Source: Candidatus Roseilinea sp.
GTDB taxonomy: Bacteria > Chloroflexota > Anaerolineae > J036 > Brachytrichaceae
NCBI GenBank assembly: GCA_026003755.1
Contig: BPHV01000003.1
Coordinates: 248,001 to 312,000, forward strand
DNA length: 64,000 bases
Reading direction: 5' to 3'
Shown one piece after another: positions 1-9,750 of the stretch. Under the pieces are notes generated by a model. The model searched no databases. It saw nothing but the letters and a program-made list of their open reading frames with translations, and had not been told where the DNA came from. Numbering within the stretch: the first letter of the stretch is position 1; each line of letters begins with the position of its first letter. A program made the translations under genes and the position numbers.

Positions 1-155
1 ACCCTGGGCAATCCTTCCGCTTCGAGCGCGGGCAGCGCGCCGAGCGCAAACGCGGCGCAGCTCGCATGCGATATGCCGATGCCGGCGGCATGGATGAAGG
101 ATGACGCGATCGCGATCGGGGAAGCCGAGCCGCTTCAGCGCGGGATTGGATTCAT
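1..155 (-). CDS. 5' end of ChbG/YdjC-like carbohydrate deacetylase, partial and frame-disrupted
   Basis: The reading begins at an ATG 13 nt after the stop of the beta-glucuronidase gene and runs off the left edge. No single frame stays open: the ATG frame stops after six codons. Joining frames gives a start like that of the YdjC/ChbG family: MNP, NPALKRLGFPDRDRVILH, then HAAGIGISHASCAAF. In the family this is where a His-Ala-Asp-Asp-Ile-Gly metal-binding motif sits; here the two Asp are read as Ala-Gly, perhaps because of the same sequence errors. ChbG-type enzymes remove acetyl groups from amino-sugar oligosaccharides, which would suit the last gene of a glycoside operon. The evidence is a short, broken match, so the call is tentative. 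Confidence 0.4.
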
Positions 156-168
156 GGCTCTGCCCCGG

Positions 169-2319
169 TCAAAAATCCCGCAGGATGGTCAGCGCCTTCA
201 GGTCGCCGCCCACCTTGATGCGGCCGGTGAGGACGGCGGCCATGGGGTTGACTTTGTCGCGAAAGACCTTGAGCGCCATGTCCCCCGCCATGCGCACCCA
301 TGCTACGGCTTCGCCGTCTCCTTCCACCACCGACACGCGGCCGTCTCGAATCACAAAGCGGTATACGCCATCGCTGCCGAAGTCAAACTTTAGCGTTGTG
401 GTCAGGCCGGGGCGCGTGCCATCAATCCGGCGCGCCACCTCTTCCAACATGACGCGCAGCGCGCTGGTGGGTTGAGCGATGGCGTGGCTCGTTGCCGGCG
501 GCGCGGCTGCCGCTGACGTCGCGACTTCAGGGACTGCCGCAGGGCGTGTGGACGATGGCGCTTCTCGCCATAGCTCGCGCAGCACATGGGCAGCCAGCTT
601 GGGCCGGCGGTCGCGCGTGAAGACCCCTTTCTGGTTCAGCCCGCCCACCCGCCGGGTGGACTGCACCGAGAGGAAATCGGCGAAGTTCCACACATGCGCG
701 CCGATGACAAAATCTTTGCGCCGCGCCGTCGTCACGTAACCACGGATCAACTCGGCTTGATATTCCTCAGACCACATCACCGGGGGTTGAGCGTGCAAGC
801 CTGCCGGAGCGTCGGCGCCGAACTCACTGATCAAGATGGGCTTTTGGAAGGTCTCGTAGATCAGGTCGAGTTCTTGATCCAGGGTTTCTACGGCGCGCGC
901 AAGCTGGCCGCCTTGCTCGTGCCAGCCCCAATAGCGATTGACGCAGATCACGTCGGTCAGCGCCTGCCATTCCAGGGGCGCGCCCATCCGCCCGACGAAA
1001 GTCACCGGCCGGGTGGGGTCCAGGGCGCGGGCGCGGGCGAGCAGATCTCGGAAGAAATCGAGGGCGTAGGCAGGGGGCGGCGTCGTGTCTTGGCCGCTCA
1101 GTCGCGCGATCAGGTTGGGCAAGAGCGGCTCGTTCGCCACCGACCACATCACCACGGCCGCATGATTCTTGTCGCGGGCAATCAGCTCCTCTAGCATGCG
1201 CAGACACGTCGCTTTGCGCGTCTCCACGCTCGCCCGATCATCGAAGAGGAAGCTCACCGCGGGCAGCTCATCAATGATGAGGATGCCCAGCCGGTCGGCC
1301 ATCTGCATCTCCTCTTCGGAATACGGGTAGTGCGAAGTGCGATAAGAGTTCGCGCCTACCCATCGCAGCAGGTCGTAATCCTTCACCAACAGCGGCAGAT
1401 TCAAGCCGCGCCCGCTGGCGTAGAAGTCCTCGTGCCGCCCGAAGCCCTTGAACCATACCGGCTCATCGTTCAGCAAAAACTGCTTGCCCTGCACCGCGAC
1501 CGTGCGCAGCCCCACCGGCATGGCATACACATCCTGCCCGGCGACGACCGTGAGGTTATACAGGAACGGATCGTTGGGCGACCACCACCGCGTATGAGAA
1601 AGTCGCAGCTCCACCTGGCCGACCTCGTCCGCGCTGTGCATCTCGCCCACCGCCGACGACTCCCCGCCGACCAAACGCACCTGGCCGCGCGCCGGCGCCT
1701 CGTTCATGCGCACCATCACCTGCACGCGCGCTTGCCCGCCCTCGCGCCGGGTGATCACGGTGATGTCCTGAATGTGCGCAGGCGGCGCGCAGTAGAGCAC
1801 TACCGGACGGTGCAGGCCGGCATACGGGTAGAAATCGAAGCTGGTGTCTGGGTAGCCCTGGGTCAGCTCGATGTCGAGTGAATTTAAGTTGCCGGCGGGC
1901 ACGCGATCCGGGCGCAGCATGTTCTCCACCATGATGGCGATGACGTTCTCATCGCCGAAGCGCGCCGCAGCCGTGATGTCGCAGACAAACGGCAGGTGGC
2001 CGCCCTCGTGCTCGCCTACGCGTTGGCCGTTGACCCAGACCACTGCGCGGTAGTTTGCCGAACCAATGCGCAACATGACGCGCCGCCCCCTCCAGTCCGT
2101 CGGCACGACGACGCGCCGCACATGCCAAGCCGGGCCGAAGTAACCAAACAGGTCGGCATACTGCTCGTTCCAAGAGCCGGGCACGGCCAGCGGTCGCGGC
2201 GCCGGCAGGCGATGCATGAATCCTTTCTCTTCCCCGACGTTGTCGGGATCGGGTTGAAAGTCCCACAAACCGGAAAGGTCAAGCACAACGCGCGAGGGGG
2301 TTGGGTAGGGATACAACAT
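169..2319 (-). CDS. uidA: GH2 beta-glucuronidase with C-terminal SCP2-like domain
   Basis: A 716-residue glycoside hydrolase family 2 protein that should release glucuronic acid from beta-glucuronides. The jelly-roll sugar-binding domain covers about 1-170, an Ig-like domain 170-265 and a TIM barrel 265-590. The acid/base is E397 (VANEPLL) and the nucleophile E499 (ILISEFGAD). N562-Q-K564 (GLNQKGVF) matches the NxK motif by which beta-glucuronidases, as opposed to beta-galactosidases, bind the sugar carboxylate. There is no signal peptide, so it acts in the cytoplasm. After an Ala/Pro linker (590-615), residues 616-716 resemble an SCP2 sterol-carrier fold, a very unusual tail for GH2. AAAGGAG lies just upstream of the ATG. 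It is fourth in the minus-strand operon, 41 nt after the membrane protein. Confidence 0.88.
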   Translation of the reverse strand: MLYPYPTPSRVVLDLSGLWDFQPDPDNVGEEKGFMHRLPAPRPLAVPGSWNEQYADLFGYFGPAWHVRRVVVPTDWRGRRVMLRIGSANYRAVVWVNGQRVGEHEGGHLPFVCDITAAARFGDENVIAIMVENMLRPDRVPAGNLNSLDIELTQGYPDTSFDFYPYAGLHRPVVLYCAPPAHIQDITVITRREGGQARVQVMVRMNEAPARGQVRLVGGESSAVGEMHSADEVGQVELRLSHTRWWSPNDPFLYNLTVVAGQDVYAMPVGLRTVAVQGKQFLLNDEPVWFKGFGRHEDFYASGRGLNLPLLVKDYDLLRWVGANSYRTSHYPYSEEEMQMADRLGILIIDELPAVSFLFDDRASVETRKATCLRMLEELIARDKNHAAVVMWSVANEPLLPNLIARLSGQDTTPPPAYALDFFRDLLARARALDPTRPVTFVGRMGAPLEWQALTDVICVNRYWGWHEQGGQLARAVETLDQELDLIYETFQKPILISEFGADAPAGLHAQPPVMWSEEYQAELIRGYVTTARRKDFVIGAHVWNFADFLSVQSTRRVGGLNQKGVFTRDRRPKLAAHVLRELWREAPSSTRPAAVPEVATSAAAAPPATSHAIAQPTSALRVMLEEVARRIDGTRPGLTTTLKFDFGSDGVYRFVIRDGRVSVVEGDGEAVAWVRMAGDMALKVFRDKVNPMAAVLTGRIKVGGDLKALTILRDF

Positions 2320-2360
2320 CTTGAGACTCCTTTCGGGAGGGCAGGCTCACATAGGCGATG

Positions 2361-3266
2361 TCAGCCTGGGCGCGGCTCCGGCGTCGCGAGCTGGCGAGGG
2401 CGACGTCCAAAAGCCCCGATTGCAGCGACGCCGTAGATGATCAATCCAAGGCTGACCAGCGTCAGCCACGACAGCCGATAATCGGGTAGCAAGATCAGTT
2501 GCCAAAATACCGGCAATCCGATGAACGCTGCGTTATAGCTGGGCACGAGCAAGCTGGCGCGCGCTTTAAGGACGAAGGCCACCTGCGTCAGCACAAAAGC
2601 TAAAAAGCCGACCACAAACGATGCAGCGAAGATGACGCTGCCCAGCGCGGTGGTGGGCAGGATGTTCGACGCGCCGCCGTAGTTCTGACCGATGCCTTTG
2701 AGAAAGGCATCCAAGCTGCCCAGGCTGCCGGCTACCAGGCCGAACACGACGGCCAGGAAGCGCAAATTGCCCGCGCGCCAGGCCACGATCATGCTGATCA
2801 CACCGACAACGAGCCACATCCCCAGCGCGAAGAAGAAGGCCGGCAAGTTCATCGTGAAGCGGTCGAGCGCTGCCGCGCGCGACAGGTTGTCATAGCCGAT
2901 GCTCGACGTGCCCAGCACGATGGCGGCTGCGCCGAGGGCCTCGCGCCGGCTGATCGGCTCCTTCAACACCCAATAGGCATAGAGCATCAAGAAGACGAGG
3001 CCAACGCCGAACACGCTGCTGAACAGCGCCGGCGGGCCGTAAGGCTGAGCCAAGATCGGCCAAATGAACAGCGTGTTGTTCAAGAAGACGCCGGCAAAGT
3101 AAATCAACGGCTTGCGCAAGCGCTGACCGCTTGGCACCTGTTGTCCGCGCAGCCGCGCCTGAAGCTGATCGAACACCTCAATCCCCTGGCGCTCCAGCGC
3201 CTTGGCCAGATGCGTTTGGATCGTTGAGATGAGGCCCAAGCACAGAACCAAGGGGATGTTGGTCAT
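2361..3266 (-). CDS. DMT/EamA-like multi-spanning membrane protein
   Basis: An integral membrane protein of about 301 residues with roughly nine to ten hydrophobic segments and a short basic C-terminus, resembling the drug/metabolite transporter (EamA) superfamily. The first half has a YWVLKEPISRREALGAAAI segment, the kind of signature that closes a DMT half. The substrate cannot be read from the sequence; its place between a sugar kinase/aldolase fusion and a beta-glucuronidase suggests uptake or efflux of a sugar or sugar acid. I prefer the ATG at 3266 (MTNIPLV) because the first membrane helix follows directly and the upstream gene ends at 3286. An in-frame ATG at 3302 would overlap that gene by 17 nt. 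Confidence 0.72.
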   Translation of the reverse strand: MTNIPLVLCLGLISTIQTHLAKALERQGIEVFDQLQARLRGQQVPSGQRLRKPLIYFAGVFLNNTLFIWPILAQPYGPPALFSSVFGVGLVFLMLYAYWVLKEPISRREALGAAAIVLGTSSIGYDNLSRAAALDRFTMNLPAFFFALGMWLVVGVISMIVAWRAGNLRFLAVVFGLVAGSLGSLDAFLKGIGQNYGGASNILPTTALGSVIFAASFVVGFLAFVLTQVAFVLKARASLLVPSYNAAFIGLPVFWQLILLPDYRLSWLTLVSLGLIIYGVAAIGAFGRRPRQLATPEPRPG

Positions 3267-3285
3267 TAGCGACAGCCTGCTTCGA

Positions 3286-6200
3286 TCAGCCAATGCTCGC
3301 ACCGACCTCGCGGAGGAGCTTCACCGTGGCGTCGGGGATGCGCGCCGGCTTCTTGCCGAGCAAGCGACACATGATGAGCTTGCGCGCCGTGATCTCGATG
3401 TTCTCAGTCCAGTCCGCAGCGCGGCGCAAGCTGGAGCCGGCGACCACCATGCCATGATTTTGCATCAAAACGGCCAAACCATGTTTGCGCATCGCCTCCG
3501 AAACCGCCTCGGCCAGCGCCTCGCTGCCCGGCATGATGAACGGCACGACGGGCAGCTCGCCGACGAAGGCAGCCTCGGTCGAGATCGGCTCGAATTTCAT
3601 GCCGACCAGTGACATCAAGGTGGCGTACTCCGGGTGACTGTGAATGACGGCCTGGACGTCGGGCATCTTGCGGTAGATCGCGCAGTGGATGCGCAATTCA
3701 CTGGAGGCGGTGTATTCCGTCGGGCGCACCACTTGGCCATCCAGGTTGATCCGCACCAGCATCTCGGCGCGCAGCTCGCCCTTGAACAGGCCGCTTGGGG
3801 TGATCCAAATCTCGTCCGGTTGGTCCGCGCATCGCGCGCTGACGTTGCCGCCGGTCGCGGTGATCAGCCCCTTGGCGTATAGCTCCTGCGTGATCTTCAC
3901 GACGTTCAAGGCGTCGGAGTCGCCGGCCCATCGCCCGCCTGTGGGCGGAGCGGAAGGGGCGGAAAAGGTTGATGCCGCTGCGACAGGCTGCGGTGCGGCG
4001 GCCGGCGAAGTCAACTCTGCCAGGTTGCCCAGCTCCCCAACTGCAGCGCGCGCTTGCGCATACAGGCGGGACATGTGGCCCTGAATGCGCATGAAGGCCA
4101 TGGCGCGCGCAGTGTCGCCGCTGAACGAGAGCTTGCCGCTGAGGGCCGCTTTTGTGGGATTGACGCGGCCGGTGAAGATGCCGTCCAGAACTTCGGTAGT
4201 GGTCTTTAGCCTCACCTCGGCGTGAACGGACGGCGTCCCCACCCCGGCGGTCACCTTGCCGTCAATGAAGGAGAGATAAAACGTCTGATCGAGGTCTTTG
4301 AGTGTGAACAGGAAGGTGACCTGTTTGCCTTTGGCGAAGGTCGCCAGCTCAGCATCGGCGGCCACGCGCCGGGTGAAATCGTCCAGCAAGGCCAGCACCT
4401 TTTGGCGTGTTTCGTTCGTCGCAGGCGGTGCCGCGGCAGGCGCAACGGAATGTGCGGAGGGTGAGGATGATGAGGATGATGAGGGTAAAGCCGGCGTTTG
4501 CGTCGCCGTAGAAGCCTCGGCAGCGGCAGGCGAACGTCGCCCGGCGGCTGCCTCCAGGTCGGTCACGGCCGGGCCGGGACGCTGGCGACGCCGATGCAGC
4601 GCCGCTGCGTCCATCGCGCGTGGCCCGCGCCAGCGAAATGAACGCATGACTTCAGGGTTAAGCGCATGATCGGGAGCCTTGCCCGCCAGCAACTGGGTCA
4701 ACGCGCGCGCGGCCGCTTCGCCCTGATGCGCAGCCACCTGCTGGGTGTTGCCGCCGATGTGCGGCGTGGCGATGACGTTCGGCGCGTTTAGCAGCGGATC
4801 ATCCGCTGCCGGCGGTTCCACGGCGAACACATCGGTTGCGTAGCCGCCCAGTCGGCCCTGATGAAGCGCCCGGCACACTGCGGCTTCGTCCACCAGGGCG
4901 GCGCGCGCCGTGTTGACGAGGAACGCGCCGGGCTTCATTTGCGCCAGCGTCTGAGCATTGATCAGGCCCCGCGTCTCATCGGTGACCGGCGCATGCAGGC
5001 TCACGAAGTCGCTCTGCGCCAAGAGCTGCGCCAAGCTGACCTTCTCTGCGCCCAGGCGGGTGATTTGCGACTCGCTCAGGAAGGGGGTCGCAGATCAACA
5101 CGCGCGCGCCGAAGGGGAGCAGCCGCGCTGCTACCTTGCGGCCCACTGCGCCGCCGCCGATCAGCCCCACCGTCTTGCGCCACAGCTCCACGCCGAGGAA
5201 GGCTTCATGAGCCTGGCCGAGCCGACCCAGGTCGCCCGCCTCGCCCCCCGGCTGGTGCAAAAAGGCAAGCGCCGATGGGAGCTTGCGCGCCAACGCGAGG
5301 ATGAAAGCTATTGTCAAATCGGCGACAGCATCGGCGTTGCGCGCCGGCGTGTGTGCGACCAACACCCCGGCCAGCGAGCATGCCTCCACGTCCACGTTGA
5401 CCGGGTTGCCGCGGCACACGATCACGGCGCGCAGGTCGGGCAATTGCAACAGCACCTCGGCATCCACCACGTCCACCTCGGTGATGAAGACGTGGCACCC
5501 TTGCAGGGCCTGCGCCAGCTCGTCTCCCGTCAGCACCACGCCCGCTTCGCGATAGGGTCGGTAGATCACGTCGGCTAACCGGCTCAACTGCGCTCGCGAT
5601 GCCTCGTCCATCTCGGCGCTGACGAAGACACGTGGGCGGAAGGCGTCTGGCATGGGCGCCGCCTGCTGAACCGTTGGCGCTTCCAGCACCGCCTCGGTGA
5701 CGTGCTCGCTTGCCAGCGCGTCTGCTTCGCGGCGCGCCTGGCAGAGCTGCGACCAGGCGGCGTAAAGCCGATGATAGGTGGCCGATTGAGCGCCGGGCCG
5801 ATGCGCTTCGGCAGGGCGCACGAGCGCCTGCGCGGCCGCGGTCAGGCTGTCGAATAAGCCTGCGCCAACGCCGGCGCAGAAAGCGGCGCCGAGCGCGCTG
5901 GCTTCGACCACAGCGCTGGCATAGACCACTTGTCCCAGCACATCGGCGAGCAGTTGCCTCCAGAAGGGGCTGCGGCTCATGCCGCCGGCCAGTCCAAGCC
6001 GCTGCATCGGCCCGTTGGCGGCAGCGGCGACCTGTTCCAGGTTGGCCCGCACGGCATACGCCATTCCTTCCACCACGGCGCGGGTGAACTGGGGTACGGC
6101 GTTCGGCAGCGCTTCGGCGGCGAGCGCCGAAAACGTGAACGTGTCTATGGGCATCGCCAGCGCGCGCGCGTCGAAGCGGCGCGCGCCGATGGTGGAGTAG

Positions 6201-7213
6201 GCGTCGGAGGTGGGTTGCCGAGCTGCCTCGGCTTCGGCCAACCAGCGAGCCGTGGGCTGCGGGTCGGCGGCGAAGCATAGGCGCGCCAGCCAGTCCAGTG
6301 TGGCGCCCACGCTACCGGCGTTGCTCTCCAAGACGTAGCGGCCTGGGAGAAGGTGTAGACCGGCCCACAAGCGCGCATCGGCCGTGATCGGCTGCTCGGT
6401 CACCCATTGCACCGGCGCCGTTGTGCCGGCCACGATGCCGACCTCGCCCGGCGCCAGGATGCCCATGCCGAGCAGGCCGCACTGTGTGTCTGGCCCGCCC
6501 ACGGCCACCGGTGTGCCGGGCACGAGGCCCAGATCGTCGGCGGCGGCGCGCGTCAAGTCACCCAGGCGCTCGCCGGCCATGCGAAGCGGCGGAAGCACTT
6601 GGTCGGGGATCTCTAGGCGGCGCAGCAAGGGCTGCGCCCAGGTCCGCTGATGGATATCCAGCAGCATGGTCTCGCCGGCCTGGGCGGATTCGGCGGATGA
6701 TTCGCCGGTCATGCGGTAACCGGCCCAATCGCTCAAGCTCATGACCCGCGCCAACGAGTCGAATGTCTGTGGCTGCTCCTCACGGAGCCAGAGCAGTCGG
6801 GCGGCGAGGAAGATGGGATTCGGGTAATGCCCGCCGATTGCCTGAATTGCCTCGCCGTGGTCGGCCGCCAGTTGTAGCGCCTGGCTGGCTGCGCGGGCAT
6901 CGCGGTTGGGGGTCATCAGCAATACGCGCCCTGTCGCATCTAGCGCGACTGTTGTGTGGCGCATGCCGGCGACGGCCAATCCGGCGACCTGCGCCGGATG
7001 GACGCCGGCCTGGCGCAACACGGCGCGCGTCGCCTCCGCTATGGCCTGCCACACGACGTCGGGGTCTAAGCGGTATGCGAAACGCCCGGCCTCCGGTTCA
7101 GGAATCAACGACCAGGCGCAGTGCGCCGTGCGCGTTTCGCGGGTGGTGAGATTCAACAGCAGGCAGCGTGCGCCGCTGCCGCCGAGATCAATCCCGATCA
7201 AGTATTCAGGCAT
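3286..7213 (-). CDS. Four-part fusion: FGGY kinase, 2-hydroxyacid dehydrogenase, SCP2, class II aldolase (one frameshift)
   Basis: Two long frames overlap at 4976-5034 and join into one protein of about 1308 residues if one C is removed from a five-C run near 5082-5087. The part before the shift holds an FGGY sugar kinase (about 1-500; IGIDLGGSGARCLLL, GGPDTQCGLLG, GLAGGMSRSPFW) and the N-terminus of a D-2-hydroxyacid dehydrogenase (VGLIGGGAVGRKVA). After the shift come the dehydrogenase catalytic Arg, Glu and His (NTARAALVD, VFAVEPP, PHIGGNT), a Ser-rich linker, an SCP2 domain (about 934-1056) and a class II aldolase (about 1100-1296; TGGNVSAR, metal ligands in HSHPEYA, QNHGMV). The set suits phosphorylation and aldol cleavage of a keto-sugar, as in fucose/rhamnose breakdown. 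It overlaps the aldehyde dehydrogenase gene by 8 nt. Whether the shift is real or an error is open. Confidence 0.8.
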
Positions 7214-8741
7214 TGCCTTGACCTCCGCGCAGCAGAAAGCGAAGGATGTTCTTTAGCGCTGAGGCGCGCTCTCGCCCTGTGCCGAAGAGTAAGTAAAGCA
7301 AGGCGCGCACAAAGTCCACTTTTGCTGCCGAGTAGGGGAAGCGCATCAAGGGCAAGTCCAGCCTGGGCCAGGAGAGATGCTGCCAGATGACCATCTCATA
7401 CAAGCCCTCGATGCCTCGCGTGCGGCCAAAGCCGCTGGCTTTGCGGCCGCCCCAGCCCACCTCGGCGTAGGTGCTGGAGGCGCCGTGTTCGTTGATCGAG
7501 GCGTCGCTGACGGCGAGCCGCGCCAGCCACTGCTGCCCTCGTCGCACGTCACGCGTCCAGATGCTGGCCGTCAGGCCATAGGGGCTGGCGTTGGTGAGCT
7601 GAATGGCCTCCTCCACGTCGCGCACCCGCCGGATCGGCAGGAGCGGGCCAAAAGTCTCGTCGCGCATGAGGGCCATGTCGTCCGTGACGTTGGTCAGGAC
7701 GGTGGGAGGGAAGAAGCGGCCAGGTCCGGGTAGAGGCTGGCCGCCGGTGAGCACGCGCGCCCCACGCTGCACTGCCTCCTGCAACTGCTGCTGCACGACG
7801 TTGAACTGCGCCTCGGTGGTGATAGCTCCCACCTCGTTACAGGGATTGGTGGCCGGGCCCACGCGGAGGCGCTGGGCCTTCTCCACCAGCTTCTGGGTGA
7901 ACGCTTCGGCGACCGGCTGCTCCACGTAGATGCGCTCAATCGCCAAACAGGCCTGACCGGCGTTGAGCAAGGCGCCCCACAGCACGCCCTCGGCAGCGCG
8001 ATCGAGGTCGGCGTCGGCCAGCACAATGGCTGCGTCTTTGCCGCCCAGCTCTAAGGTGACCGGCACAAGATGCTGTCCGGCCAGCGCGGCGACCTTGCGT
8101 CCGTTGGCCGCGCTGCCGGTGAACACCAGCTTGTCAATGCCGCCGGCGATCAGCGCCTGGCCGGTGGTCGCGTCGCCGGTGACCACCTGCACCAGCCCCT
8201 CTGGCAATCCGGCCTGGCGCGCCAGCTCGCCGATCTTCAGCCCGATCAGCGGCGTGTATTCCGAGGGCTTCAGCACCACAGCGTTGCCGGCCACCAGCGC
8301 GGCGCTGATCGGATCCATGCTGAGCATGAGCGGATAGTTCCACGGCGAGATCACGCCGACCACGCCGTAGGGCTGTGCGATGAGGCGATGCGCCCGCAGT
8401 GCGCCCAGGCGCGGCCATACCCTGCGCGGGCGCAGGGCGCGCTCGGCGCGACGCGCGTAGAAGCTCAGCAAGTCCAAAGAGGAGAGCACCTCGCCATACG
8501 CCTCGATCTGATCCTTGCCTTGTTCAGCCAGGATGAGCTGCGCAAGCGCATCGGCCTGGGTTAACAACAGGCGGCGCAGGGGCTTGAGTGCATCCAGGCG
8601 CTGACGAACGGTCAACGCGGCCCACGCGGCCTGGGCGCGGCGCGCTACCTGCACAGCCGCGCGCACATCATCGGCGCTGCAGATCGGCGCACGGCCCAGT
8701 TCTTCACCGGTGACGGAATGGCGGGAGACCAGTTCGGTCAT
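7206..8741 (-). CDS. NAD(P)-dependent aldehyde dehydrogenase
   Basis: A 511-residue aldehyde dehydrogenase with all key residues: N135 (SPWNYP), E231 (LELGGKDA) and the catalytic cysteine C265 (NAGQACLA). The last 45 residues are basic and amphipathic with a hydrophobic stretch (VRALLYLLFG), like the membrane-associated tails of class-3-type enzymes. It oxidises an aldehyde to the acid; next to a sugar kinase and class II aldolase the natural substrate would be lactaldehyde or glycolaldehyde from aldol cleavage, which is inferred from context. It is the first gene of the minus-strand catabolic operon, preceded by a 225-nt spacer after clpP in which I see no gene. No strong ribosome binding site is visible. 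Confidence 0.9.
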   Translation of the reverse strand: MTELVSRHSVTGEELGRAPICSADDVRAAVQVARRAQAAWAALTVRQRLDALKPLRRLLLTQADALAQLILAEQGKDQIEAYGEVLSSLDLLSFYARRAERALRPRRVWPRLGALRAHRLIAQPYGVVGVISPWNYPLMLSMDPISAALVAGNAVVLKPSEYTPLIGLKIGELARQAGLPEGLVQVVTGDATTGQALIAGGIDKLVFTGSAANGRKVAALAGQHLVPVTLELGGKDAAIVLADADLDRAAEGVLWGALLNAGQACLAIERIYVEQPVAEAFTQKLVEKAQRLRVGPATNPCNEVGAITTEAQFNVVQQQLQEAVQRGARVLTGGQPLPGPGRFFPPTVLTNVTDDMALMRDETFGPLLPIRRVRDVEEAIQLTNASPYGLTASIWTRDVRRGQQWLARLAVSDASINEHGASSTYAEVGWGGRKASGFGRTRGIEGLYEMVIWQHLSWPRLDLPLMRFPYSAAKVDFVRALLYLLFGTGRERASALKNILRFLLRGGQGNA

Positions 8742-8966
8742 GGCTCAACTCATCACGGCTTCGCTATCGAACGCTGCGCCCGAAGTCGCCCCATGGTCGG
8801 CGGGAGCGACCCAGCTAACCGAACGGGCGTTCAATCCCACGTTTGGTCGGCGCGTTCCGGCCTTCGGCTTGAGGTGGACGACATGCGACCGCCGGCGTCC
8901 AGCCGCGGATCAACTTGGCCCACGCCACTTCGGATGCCCTCTAAGCGCCGGTCAAGCTTTGTGCAT

Positions 8967-9644
8967 CTAGTTGGCCGCGGGCGACGCTTCCGCCTTCGGC
9001 TGGCCGAGCAGCGCCACTTTGTTGGGGTTGAGTTCGGCGATCGCGTCAATCACGCCCAGTGCTTTAGCCTGCTCCGGCGTGAAGTACACATCGCGGTCGG
9101 TATACCGGATGACCTGCTCTTCGGTCATGTGGGTGTGGCGCATGATGATCTTGTTGATCGTGTCTTTAATGCGCAGGATCTCGCGCGCTTGAATCTCGAT
9201 GTCGGACGCCTGACCTTGGGCGCCGCCGAGCGGCTGATGCATGTGAATGGTGGCGTTGGGCAAGGCATAGCGCTTGCCCTTGGTGCCGGCTAAGAGCAGC
9301 AGCGTGCCGAAGCTGGCCGTCAGGCCGACGGCGAATGTGGCTACCGGCGCCGAGATCATCTGCATCGTGTCGTAGATGGCCATGCCGGCATAGACCGAGC
9401 CGCCTGGCGAGTTGATGAAGAACTGGATGTCCTTCTCGTTGTCCTCTCGCTCCAAGAAGAGTAACTGCGCCACGATCAGGTTGGCTACCTGGTCGTTGAT
9501 CGGCGTGCCGAGGAAGACGATGCGCTCTTTCAACAGCAGCGAGTAGATGTCGTACGCGCGTTCGACGCGACCGTTGGTCTCGATCACCATCGGGATGACG
9601 CTTTTGATCGCGTCGAACTGTGCCTGAGAATAGATTGGAACCAT
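8967..9644 (-). CDS. clpP: ATP-dependent Clp protease proteolytic subunit
   Basis: A 225-residue ClpP, the barrel-forming serine protease that works with Clp ATPases in protein turnover. The catalytic triad is visible: Ser about 111 (GLTASFG, where most ClpP have AASMG), His about 136 (MHQPLGG) and Asp about 185 (TDRDVYF). The [16 protein letters not shown] strand-turn is canonical. The ATG at 9644 (MVPIYSQ) is chosen because AAAAGGGAT lies at ribosome-binding distance; in-frame upstream codons would place that site inside the gene. It lies downstream of tig on the same strand, the usual tig-clpP order, but clpX does not follow. Confidence 0.95.
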   Translation of the reverse strand: MVPIYSQAQFDAIKSVIPMVIETNGRVERAYDIYSLLLKERIVFLGTPINDQVANLIVAQLLFLEREDNEKDIQFFINSPGGSVYAGMAIYDTMQMISAPVATFAVGLTASFGTLLLLAGTKGKRYALPNATIHMHQPLGGAQGQASDIEIQAREILRIKDTINKIIMRHTHMTEEQVIRYTDRDVYFTPEQAKALGVIDAIAELNPNKVALLGQPKAEASPAAN

Positions 9645-9750
9645 ACGTATCCCTTTTGTGGCCATCCGCACAACAACGATGCCGGATGGCTCAACAGAAA
9701 CTCTGCGACTCGCAAGTACTACCGCGCCGTCATTAGCCGAACATTGGCGA

